This document shows, in pieces, positions 8,248-18,518 of a DNA stretch of 20,321 bases; within the stretch, counting starts at the first letter, position 1; every line of letters starts with the position of its first letter. Source of the stretch: Chromera velia (taxonomy: Eukaryota > Sar > Chromeraceae); NCBI GenBank assembly GCA_018398765.1, contig JAHBMJ010001512.1, positions 9,439-29,759 on the forward strand, read 5' to 3'. Made by a program: the position numbers and the translations under genes. The notes beneath the pieces were generated by a model. That model searched no databases. It was not told where the DNA came from and worked only from the letters and a program-made list of their open reading frames with translations.

Positions 8248-11056
8248 AGGGTTCCCTGGGACCAGACGAGGCCCCAATAATTTTCCCTCTGCTCCTACGG
8301 GGGCTGGAAAGTCTCTCCTTGAAGGGTCAGTCTGCCTGTGAGCGTGTGCATCAATCGAGTGTTGCCTCCACTGTCAGAGATGGAAGGAAGGAAGGAAGGA
8401 AGGAGACCTCATGGGTGGCAATGAAGAGAGCAAGCAATTATGGGCCACGGCCAGACCGGGAAAAAGAGAGAGAGGTCGGAATCAATCTTGGTTCATCCAC
8501 AAAGAGCACACAGGGGGGGGAGGGCTCTCTCTGTGTGAAGCACAATGGGCTTTGGGCAGTGGGGTCAGACGAGAGAGAGACAGGCATCTGCGTGCATTGA
8601 CTCAAAACCACTGGTAGACAGGCAGACACGCAGGGAGACACACTGCAAGGCGAGGCGGGCTGACTCAAATGGGACAGAGACGAATGGAAAGCAACAGTGA
8701 CACAGGAGCCAGGTAGGCAAGGATTCCAGCTAGCTTTGGTTCTGCATGCAGAAGCAGATTCCGTGCAGGATTTCTCTGACCTGTATGTCTTTTTCTCTCT
8801 GTTTTCTTTTTGCTGGTGCAGGCAACGCGATCGGGATTGAGGGCATGAAGGCCCTCGCAGAAGAGATTCGTTCTGGCAGGGCTTCCTCTCTGCGTATCCT
8901 CGACCTTCAAGATGTCGGTCTGAGTGAGGAGTTCATGAGGGCCTTCTGTGAGGCCATCAAAGAGAGACCGTTCAGGGTCAAGACGTTGAAGATGTCAGGG
9001 AAGAGTCTGGATGATGAAGCGCTGAAAGTTTTCATCTCTGCACTCTCAGTTGACTCCCTGCCCTATGTGCGGCATCTCGTGATGGCAGCGTGTGGTGTGA
9101 GTCCGGAAGGGTGGGCAGAGTTTTTCACAAAGGTCGTGGGGGAGGGGCACCTCCGGACCCTGGAGTCTATTTGTCTAGAGCGAAATGCTGGCCTTTGCTC
9201 GTGTCTTGGGGCAGTGGGGGGGTTTCTTCGTTCCGACGTTGTGCCTTGTTTGAAGAATTTGAACTTGATGACAGAAGAGGGCATAGGCGATGGGGTGGGA
9301 ACGGAAAAGTTCTTGAGTGCTTTGAGTGCTCCGACGGGGGGCCCTCCTTTGGAGGATGTGCAAGTTCATTTGAGGAATTTGAACGAAAAGAGTGTGCGTG
9401 CACTGGGGGCGGGTCAGCACAGCACCCTGCTATCCGAACTCTCAGGCTGCGGTTGGGCATCCCTGCAGTGACTGCGTTTCTCAAAGAGCTTGTAAGTACA
9501 GGGGGGGGCGTGGCAGCAGCCTCCCTGGATTTGCAGGTTGGTTTTTGGTACCAAGGAATGGAAAGCGATGTGGAGAGAAGTAACGAGTGGTTGCGTTTGT
9601 TCGGCCAAGCGGTTGAGCTCGGTCGTTTGAGGGGTCTCCGAAGGTTTCGCGTCGTTGGGTCGGCTCACTATGGAGGCATGCAGACCGCCGCTACGGTTGC
9701 TCCCGATCTCCTCCTCGGAGAGGGAAAGGGTGTTTTCTTTACCGCCCTTGGCCTGCCTCCGGGGGGCACAGGGCAGGTCCCCCTTTTGTCCGAATTGACT
9801 CTTCGTACTATTGGGTTGACAGACGAGCAGGGGGTGTTGTTGGCAGAGGCAGTGAGAGTGGGGAACTTCCGGCAGGTTCGAGTGCTTGAACTGCGGTCGA
9901 ACTGGAATTTAGGGAGACTAGGGATGGAGGCCCTGGTGGGGGCTGTGGAGGAGAGTGAGGAAGGGATGCCGTTTTTGGAGACTCTAGATGTTGCGTATAC
10001 GCATGCAGGCATGGGGGGTGCGTCGTTGGGGCCTGCTCTGCTGTCAGGAAAGTTGGGGAAGCTCTGTAAGGTCAATTTCATGTCCTCCCACCTGACTGCC
10101 GACAGTGTGAGAGCCTTAGCAGGGACAGTGAGGGAGGGGAGATTTTCCGTGGTCTCCTTTCTAGATCTCAGTCACAACGAGCTTGACTCAGAGGCAGTGG
10201 GAGAGTTCATGACAGCGATCGTTCAGAGCGAGGCTGGCTTGCCTTTTCTGAAGGTGCTGGATTTGCGCATGAACCATCTACAATCTGCAGATGGGGCATT
10301 GGTAAGAGCTCTAGCGTCAGGCAAGCTGCCCACACTGGAAGGTTTGCACCCTTTTCATTTCAGTGTGGGTCGAGAGGGGGTGGAAGCTCTTGCGCACACT
10401 GTGAGAGAAGGGCGCGAGTTTCCCGCCCGCCTGCATCAAAAAATCGAGTTCCGTCTCCATGACCTCCCTGATAATCAGACGGTAGTCGACCCATTGCTGA
10501 TTGCACTTGCCGAGAGCCAGAAAGGACTCCCCCGTTCCATCAGTTCTCTAGAGTTGAATTTTGGGATTTTGAGAGAGGAGGCGATGGCATTACTAGCCTC
10601 AAACCAGGGAGAGGGGGGAAGTTGTCGGGGTTGGAGATACTGAACCTGATCTGTGGTGACATCGATGATATCAGATTGAGGATCCTGGCTGATATTTTTT
10701 CTGCCCACAAGTGTCCTCAGTTGAAGACGATCCGCCTAGGTCATAACAAGATAACCTTAGGAGGAATTGCAGTCTTCTTCGAAACCCTCAGCCCCGAGGC
10801 ACTGCCGAAACTCAGCCGACTAGAGTTCACCGTTCCCTCCCACCCGCAGGGGCGTAAGCTGCTTGAGTCAGATCGGCAGGAGTTCTATTTGGAAGCTGAG
10901 AAATCGCTTCAAAATGCCAAGGCACAGGGGAAGGTGCCCTGCCTGGCAACTGTCTCGCGTGGTGAGCGACTCTGGCCAAGGATAAATTCGACTGGGCCGT
11001 TTCTATCAATATCAGACTCCGAAGGTCTCCCAGACTCCGAGTTAAGCGACGTTTAG
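8248..11056 (+). CDS. Leucine-rich-repeat (ribonuclease-inhibitor type) protein, 5' partial, two frame breaks
   Basis: Exon 8248-8325 (ending in LRGLESLSLKG, donor gtcagt) joins in phase 1 to a large exon starting at 8822 (acceptor tgctggtgcag), so that LESLSLKG-NAIGIEGMKAL makes one clean repeat. The large exon carries roughly 20 RNI-type repeats of about 26-29 residues, for example SSLRILDLQDVGL, SFLDLSHNELDSEAVGEF, PFLKVLDLRMNHL and PQLKTIRLGHNKITLGGI, and ends at 11056 with a short acidic Ser-rich tail. Repeats of this kind form curved protein-binding solenoids; the partner is unknown and no signal peptide, membrane segment or catalytic domain is visible. The frame shifts by minus one near 9405-9413 and again near 10613-10618, both at G runs, with repeat coding continuing at once in the new frame. 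This suggests sequence undercalls or a very recent pseudogene. Intron 8326-8821 is 496 bases. Confidence 0.8.
8384..8403. repeat. GGAA microsatellite in an LRR-gene intron
   Basis: Five tandem ggaa-type units lie within the intron before the large LRR exon. Confidence 0.9.
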
Positions 11057-11108
11057 AAGCATTGATTGATAGCCAACGTTGCATCAACTTGAACCGTCAA
11101 GACGGATA

Positions 11109-11179
11109 CATCATATATTAAATGATGCTCTAGATGATACTTAGACTACTTGAAGACTCAGCTTCAAGACTGTGTCTAA
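11109..11179. other. Two potential stem-loops 3' of the LRR gene
   Basis: The first pairs catcat with atgatg around a 7-base loop (11109-11127). The second pairs cttgaag (11149-11155) with cttcaag (11162-11168), with an outer arm ttagac (11141-11146) to gtctaa (11174-11179). They lie 50-120 bases after the stop codon. A role in 3' end formation is possible but unsupported. Confidence 0.4.
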
Positions 11180-11603
11180 TAACTGCATGAGCTTTTTTTT
11201 TAAATAACACTAAGAACTTTAGGCTATTACGTTTTACTGTAAAAATCTTGATAAGTGATTTACATAATGATTTATTGGTGCCTTTGCGCATGTACTAACT
11301 TTCGCCGTTTGGTTTTGTAAGTTTAAAATTATTTTTTTTCTTTAAGTTCTCTTGGAAAGGCTAGTGTAGAGGTCGTCTGTGCAATACCTTGTCGCAAACA
11401 TACCGTTTAAAGCCGACAAGTTAGTGGTAGAAGTAATAAATTAGTTGCATTATAGTTGAAAACCGGTAAGCCGCTCTAGAAGCCGCTTCTAGGGCCTCGT
11501 CTAAAGCTCTGCATAGTTAACATTACATGCAGGAACATGCAAAGTTTGCTAGAAAGTTTAACACTATTTGTTTTGACATTCAATTATAGTAGCTATTACT
11601 GAG

Positions 11604-11627
11604 TTAGTAGTAGTAGTAGTAGTAGTA
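11604..11627. repeat. TAG trinucleotide microsatellite
   Basis: About eight tandem TAG units lie in the AT-rich convergent region. A shorter copy of the same motif occurs near 19565. Confidence 0.9.
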
Positions 11628-12094
11628 TGTCTATAGTAGTATGTTCTTTTCTAGGTTCTTTTTTTCCATATTTTTTATAAACCTTCCTAGAAACCCTTCG
11701 ACTCGGAATCTATGATGTGCCTAGTAATCTGCACATTTTTAAAAAATATGGATTATGCACATGCATACATATAAGCTAAAGATTCGTTGTAATGTTTAAA
11801 ATTATGTTTTGCACAGTAATGTAGATCGCTTCACTTGTATAGTCTTATGCATGGCACGTAATGGGTGCACTAGTGGCTGCACACAGTGAAGTTTGGGTTG
11901 AGACTCAAACTGAAATATACAAGTCCAACAGTAATTGTTGCGGATTGAAGAACAACAACAAAATGTCAACACTTGCGCATGGAAAATGTAGGATACAGTG
12001 GGAAAAGAATTGAAAAGAGTTCCACAAATTTTTTGTGATTAGTGCATCTGAGCAGATGGAGCGTGCGCGGAGGGAGACAGAAGAAGGAAACAAT

Positions 12095-12139
12095 CAGACA
12101 GACAGACAGACAGACAGACAGATAGACAGACAGACAGAC
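12095..12139. repeat. CAGA tetranucleotide microsatellite
   Basis: Tandem cagacaga units with one taga variant, near the 3' side of the PH-domain gene and outside its coding sequence. Confidence 0.95.
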
Positions 12140-12350
12140 AATACAGATGAACAGAAAAGCGAGAGCCAGACCATACAAGAGATACAGCTTGACGGCTTTG
12201 ATCTAGCAAAACATGAAAAAAAAAAATAGGCAACTAATTCAAAATACAATTTTGCATTCCCAGCCTTCCCTCTATTCCGCACTGAACCCCCTTTTTTCTC
12301 CCCGCTTCCGTTGTGTAGATGGAACAAGAAGCAGAAGGGAAACGCCACTC

Positions 12351-15300
12351 TCAATGACCCTGCTGACTTCGAAGTAGGGCCTCATGTCCGTATTGCCGCC
12401 AATCACGGGACGTTCTTGGACGAGCTAAGACGCTCTTCCTTTGCCCCCGCTCTTCCTCATTCTCTCCTTCCTCCTCCTCTCTGACCCCCCTGCAAACGCT
12501 CCCACTATCAGACCCTCCATGTGTGGCCTCCCCATTCATAAAAGAAAACGAAGCCGTGGCCCCTCTCTCAATTTGCACCTCAAGGACCTCCTGTTGAGTC
12601 CAAACCGGGGCGTCGGCATGTCTGTCCACAGCTCCAGACCACGTCCGAGCCCCCTGAGGAGACGAAGAAAGGGAATCTGTCGGAAAGGGGAGGGGAAAAT
12701 GGGTGTGGCCAGAGAGAGAGAGACGAGGGGGGACGGGACACTTCGAAAAAGCGGGTCCGAGGTTCAGAAGCTCACGCACCCTCTCGTCATTTGAAATGCC
12801 CAGAGCCAGTCTCTCCCCCACCTCCTCAGACATACCAGCCCCCCCATGTCTCTTTCTTTCCCCCTTTTCTGCTCTCACCCCCTCCTTCACTTCTGAAAAT
12901 GCATTGAAGCCTCCTGCTGAGTTTCCAGCAAGAAGACGAGCTCTTCCAGGATCGACCTGAAATGAAGCGGAGGAAGACGCAATGGGGGAGGGGGAGACAT
13001 TCACTACCGTTCCTGCCAGCATTTTGCGTGAGTCGGGGGAACAGACAAGAAGGGAGGAAGGAGATGGATCCCCCAGAGCATGAGAGAGTACGAGCTTCTG
13101 CAATTCTTTCTTCTCCTTCGTTGACATATTTATATTTACACTTCTCCTCTGAGGAGGAGAGTCTATTACGTCTCCCTTCTTCTTCTCGTCCTCTTCTTTT
13201 ATTTCCTCTATTTCTCTATGAGACTGTGATCCTGCCCTTCTTTTTCTTCCTCTGCTTCGCTCCCTTTCCCCTTCCCTTTCCTTTTCTTTCTCCTTTGCGA
13301 CGATCGAACGTCTGCCGCCTGGTCTGCCAGTTCGCACAACAGAAGCGCCTCGTTTGAGTGTCTTGAGGGTGTCTCTCAAACTTTTTCGCTTCTGCATCTG
13401 ATGCTGCGTTGTATTTTCAATATCCCCAAGAGATCCTTGAGACTTTTCTCTATCGTTATTTTCGTCTTTCTCCAACGACACCAACTCTAAAAAAGTGGGA
13501 GAGACCAACAAACTCTTCTTCACCTGGCTTTCGTTTGAACAGTCATTATTTGTTTCTTCTCCCTCGTTCCTCTTCCCTGAAGACCCCCCATGGCTGCCAA
13601 AGGACAGGCTTGTGCTCAAAGCCAAAACCTCTTGCCCATTTTCCTCCCTCTTCACCCATCTGCTCTGTCCTGCGTCCTGTCTACTGCCATGTTCACCTCC
13701 TCGAAAAAGACGGGAACCGGGGAGGGTTGGAGAGGCCTCACTCTGTGAAGCAGCTCTGCGACTTGGTGGGATTTGCTGCTGTGTTTGCTGGTGTGTTGAG
13801 AGCCTCTTTTTGAGGGTCTCTCTCTTTTTGGCGTCAAAGAGAGAGGACGAAGGTCCCCCTTCTGAGAGGCTCTGGTCTCTTTGCTCTTGTTGAAATTGCG
13901 AAGATGGAAAATCTTTGAGGGACCTCTTGCTCCCTTTCAGGTGAGGAGAAGGGGCTCTTTGCCTTGATGAAACAATTTTTGAAGGCAGGTTAGAGGACGG
14001 AGAAGCAGTGACTGCCTCAGCATTCTCTCCTAACGCAAGTAAACGGGATCCCTGTTGCATCCCCACCTTTCCCTCTTGTCTGGTCAGAGAAGGGGACACT
14101 TCGTTTCTTTCCATCCTTTGTGCCTCCTTTTGTATCTGATCATCAGGAGAGAGCGAAGACTCTCCATATCCAACCTCACTACTTTCCTTTTGCTGCTCCT
14201 TTCGTGCCTGCTGACTGTCTTTTTCTTTTGCCACTGTCTTTTTCTGGTCTTGATGGAAAGGGATGGAAGAGAAGCGAGAGGGCACGAATCCCTTTCGCTT
14301 CTTCAAAGAGGAGAGGCCGACGGGAGACGGCGTCTCCTTTTCATTCTCGTCTGCCTCTTGACAGAGCGTGTCTCTTCTCCCCGTCTCTCTGCTGACGCAC
14401 GCGAAAGGGAAGCTGCCGGAATTCCAGGACGGACGCGGCTGCCGTCTGATCACAGTCTGCCAGCCGCTGGATAGAGAGCTGGATATTCTCTCTGCCCGTG
14501 GGGGAAAGTGAGCAGGCTGGGGGAGCATGGAGGCTTTCGGAGACCACAAAACTTCCTGATTGGACTGCTGCCTCTCTCTGCATTCTATGTAGCTTCCCAC
14601 TGTATCCACCCGTGAGGCTCCGAGGGGAAGAGGGGATCCCCCCGAGACGAGACGCGGAGAGGGGGACACCGACCGCATACGCCCCCCCGAATGATCATCA
14701 GAAAGTCCGGGACTCGACACACCCTCCAACCGGATGGCAGCTCCGTTAGGTTCTCTTTGCATCCTCGTACTCGAGTCGACCCATCGGAGGGCCAGGGGGG
14801 AACAGCGGGGATACCCCGTGGCGAGGTCGAGGGGGAAGAGGGGAATTGGGTGGGCAGTGGTGGGAATGGAACGCGGAGACGCGTAAGGCGAGGGTCTCAA
14901 GTGAGGTTTTGGAGAGGGGGGGGGAAGAACATGTAACGAGGCACTCATCTCTACCTGCCTGTGGTGTAACGGGACTTGCTCAGCAGAGTGCACAGGAGGA
15001 ATGGAGGGTCCTCTTGGAGACGGGAAGGGTCTCGGACTGGGGCGTCTTTGGGGACCCGGCTGTCTCATTGGTGGGGGCAACAGCATTGCCGGGGTCCACG
15101 GTCCGGGAGGTGTTGGGGGGTGATGGTCAGCAGGGCTTGTCGGCCAGGGAGGGGAGGGCCACGAAGGTGGAGAGGTCGGACGCGGTGTCCAAAGGCTGGG
15201 AGCCTGGAGAAAGGGGGGGGAAGCGACTGAGGGTATTGCGGCAGGGGGGGGATGCGTGTGTGCAAAGGTAGAGGATGTGGGCGAGGTCAGACTTTTGCCC

Positions 15301-17301
15301 CGGAAAGGGACGGAAGGGGGGGGGAGGCAATGACACGGAAAAGTTAGATGTGAGTGGTCGGTTCTGTTGGGTTGGTGCAGAGGTGGGCTGTCTGTCTGTA
15401 CTACTGAGTCCTTTGTAGGCATTCGTGAATCTGTATTGCGCTCTTCTGGTAGACTGTACAGGTGTGCTTGATTGTTTGTGTGTGTCTCTGACTTTTGTGT
15501 TTCTCTGTCATCCTCTCGTTCCTTGGACAGGGAATTCGGATGATGAGAGCGAAGATTGAGAGAGGAAATTTCTGCAGTTGAGTTTTGCAAGGGTTCTTCT
15601 TCTTCATCTGCCTGCCTGGACTGCGGCACTTGCTGCACGTCGAGGCATGTGCTCTTCTCCTTTGTGTTAGTTGCAGCGGCAGAAGATGCACCTGGATGCG
15701 GTTGGTGAATTGCCATGGTGCTGTCTCCCATTCGGGCCGTGGGGTGGGAAGCAGGAGGGGCAGAGGGATGGGTGGGAGGGGTTCCAAAGAGGTGACGAAA
15801 GAGAACGACCTCCGTGGTCTGCTCTCCTGAATCCGGACGGATCTGAAGACTTTCGTCTCCTGAAGAGGAAATGGGGGCCCCGGCATGAGAGGGCCCCGGC
15901 CTCGTGGCCCCTCCTTCTTTCTTCACATTCTCTTGAGACTTTTCGGACCCGTCCTCCTCCTCTTCCTCTGGATTTTCTGTTGAGCTGATCGGCTTGGATG
16001 AAGAAGAGGAAGAACCAAGCAGATGCTCCTCACCCTGTCTGCGCATTGCAAGGTCCTGCTCAGGATCTGCAACCACATCGAAGTAGATGGATGGAGATCC
16101 CTTTCGTGCACGCATGTGCGAATTCACACATTGACCAGACAGGCAGGAAAGAAAGATTCACTGCAGACGGCCAGCATGCAGTGAGAAAAGTGGTGGAAGG
16201 AAGGTAGACTATCTCGGAGACAAAATTGCTAGGCATGACTTAATGTCTATCCGCGCTCTCGCTTCTGCTTGTGCTGGATTTTTTCTTTCAGCGTTGACTG
16301 ACCTGTGCGATTAACGAGCAACCTCGGCCGGCCCTCTTGAGCTTTCAGAACGCTTTTCCTTTTGCGATCCCGTCCTTCCTTGCCCTCTGCTTCTGCTTCA
16401 CCCTCCTGGTGGGAGTCCGGAGATGGGTCTGGGGATGCAATGCGGAAAGACTGCCGGATGCTCCGATGCCTGCCTGCCTGGGGCCTGTACGGAATGAATT
16501 CTCTCAAGAGGCCCTCGATGGAATCCGTCTCCTTGCTCTGATGATGTCCAGAGGAAGACGATGAAGAGGGGCCTCCTGACGAATTCTGGCTCTCCCTCTC
16601 TCCTTCCTTCTGCTGATGAGAGAAGGGATCCTGATCAGAGGAGAGGGGGAGTTCCGAGCCATCATTTATCTCGTCTCCTGAGCCTTTCTTTACCTCTTCC
16701 GCTTTTTGCTTCCCCTTTTTCTTGAAATGGTCCCCTGGAGCAGCCTCCTTCTGTCTTGTGGAGTCTCTCTCTTCCTCGGGTGCAGCGGCCCGCCTGGCTC
16801 TCTCGAAGGCCTGCATGCGATTTGCGATCCATGCACGTGTACGTGTGGATAGACGCATATATGTGTACGTTCTGAGTCACCGGAAGTTTTATGAATATGA
16901 ACGTAGACCAAATGTCAGCTAAGCACGCACGCTGACGGGCAACTTCAAGAGTGAGAAAAAACACAGAGGGGGAAAAAAAGGGAAGAAAACAAAGTAGAAC
17001 CTCAACAGCTCAGACGGACTGTACAGAATGCCCCGTCTGCTCCCTCAAAGCCCGGGATCGATTTCCTTCCTTTATTTTGCGAAATGGAAACGAAAGCCCC
17101 AAGCGGAAGGATGGAAATTGTCTAGAATATCAGAGGTGGGAGAAACCTCTTGTGCCCACAGGTCTCTCTCAACAATAGGTGAAAGAAGAAAGGCAGACGC
17201 AACGGACCTGAATCCACATGTCTCTTTCAATCGGACCGGAAGCTCTGAGAAGCCACGTCCTTCTGCCTGTATGCACCTGCAGAGAGGTTGAGGGGAAATA
17301 T

Positions 17302-17347
<46 letters not shown>

Positions 17348-18518
17348 ACAAAAGCAAACAAACGGGCAGAATAGCATTCCTAAAGAGTGTTGCACGCACC
17401 TGAAAGGCCTGTGGGTCGCCTTGCAGTGGCGCGACGTTCTTCAGCTGCAGGCAGGGGGGGCAAAGAAGTGAAAATCACCACTGTGTCCACGTAGATCGAC
17501 AACACAGATGCAAACAGAAAGACTGGTAGCGTAGACTCTCAACTGGATAATGGATACACTGTATCTTTTGCTTCCTGTTCTTTTTCTTTTCACGTGGACA
17601 TCAGACAAGGAAAGATGGGGAATTGGACAGGCAGGTAAAGTCACATACAGACAGAAACAAATGGACAGTGCGGCACCGAGAGCGAGCGCATGTGCCCCCC
17701 CTGCGACTTTCTCCAATTGCAGACGCACCAGCAAGGCTTTCCCTATGTTCCTGCCACATAACCTGTCAATCTTCCTTCGTCCACGCGTGCACACCTACCT
17801 CTGTGAACGAGACAGGGGGTCTGGTGTTTCTGTTCTTCTTCCCCTTGCGGCTGGACGAGGAGTAGTACATCACACCCTACGAAGAAGACAAGGGAAAAGC
17901 CGATGTTCTGATATTAGAAGGGAAGTGAAGGGACGAACATAGACCGAAGCGAATGGGGAGGAGAGTCCGTGAGTGAGCGCTCAGCAATGCAATAAAAAAA
18001 AAGCAAGAAATCCCACGGGAGAAAGAAAGTAGATCTCTCTGTGGTTGAATGAATACTGGAGGGTGTAAAGGCGAAAGGGAACGAAGGAACGCCCATGCAA
18101 AAGAAAGGACCATCGAAAAGACAGTGTGCGATTGCGCACAAGTCCACGAACAGACACATATTCCTCCGTGTGATGCTCCCCCCTCTCTTTGAGTTGCTTC
18201 CTTTCTGAGCATTTCACGCAACGTCAAGTCCACCAGCACTCTACCTCTCTGGGCGGGTGTATATCAAGCAATCTACATGCGCCAAACAAAACTTCAGAGA
18301 GAAAAACTATCCTGCACCCCCCTGTCTTAAGTTTTCTGTTTTGATGTCCTGTCGTGTTTCCTCATTCTTGCATTTCGCACCTGCTCATAATTGAGGACGA
18401 AATAGCGGCGGTTGTACTGGAAGCAGCAGCGCCCCGCTGATGTTTTTCTGGTTCCTTGGGTATCGTGTTGCTTCTTTTTGTGCAGCCACCCAGCGATTTC
18501 AGTAGCTTCCTCGCCCAT
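12351..18518 (-). CDS. PH-domain protein with a long disordered tail, six exons, about 1517 residues
   Basis: Proposed exons on the minus strand: 18518-18381, 17876-17799, 17444-17400, 17276-17208, 16810-16303 and 16066-12351. Introns 1-4 are phase 0 and intron 5 (donor gtcagt) is phase 1. The ATG at 18518 has a good context (gaaATGG). Residues about 9-118 form a pleckstrin-homology domain: AGWLHKKKQ, RRYFVLNYEQ, GVMYYSSSSRKGK, RPPVSFTELKNVAPLQGD, HTGRRTWLLRASGPIERDMW and the closing helix FERARRAA. The tryptophan of the C-terminal helix is present. PH domains bind phosphoinositides or proteins at membranes; ligand specificity cannot be read here. The remaining 1400 residues are Ser/Pro/Glu/Lys-rich with no recognised domain: a Ser run, a proline-rich segment (about 525-690, many PxxP) and a basic/acidic charged block near 1200-1250. 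The acceptor of exon 5 lacks a good pyrimidine tract and is the weakest border. Confidence 0.85.
17300..17350. repeat. CA microsatellite in PH-gene intron 3
   Basis: A pure CA tract (17301-17340, slightly interrupted beyond). On the transcribed minus strand it is a TG tract ending about 23 bases before the acceptor of exon 4 at 17277. Confidence 0.95.

Larger units (their letters stand above)
11057..12350. other. AT-rich convergent intergenic region
   Basis: This separates the LRR stop (plus) from the stop codon of the PH-domain gene (minus, 12353-12351). It is AT-rich to about 12030 and contains no credible gene. Two stem-loops lie shortly after the LRR stop (11109-11127 and 11141-11179), a small one is at 11476-11492, and TAG and CAGA microsatellites are at 11604-11627 and 12095-12139. 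The 3' ends of both transcripts must fall here, but I see no decisive processing signal. Confidence 0.65.

Noticed and set aside
14846-15271. Plus-strand frame of 141 codons
   Set aside because: It is antisense to the proline-rich segment of the PH-domain gene and reflects Gly/Val/Arg shadow translation of Pro codons.
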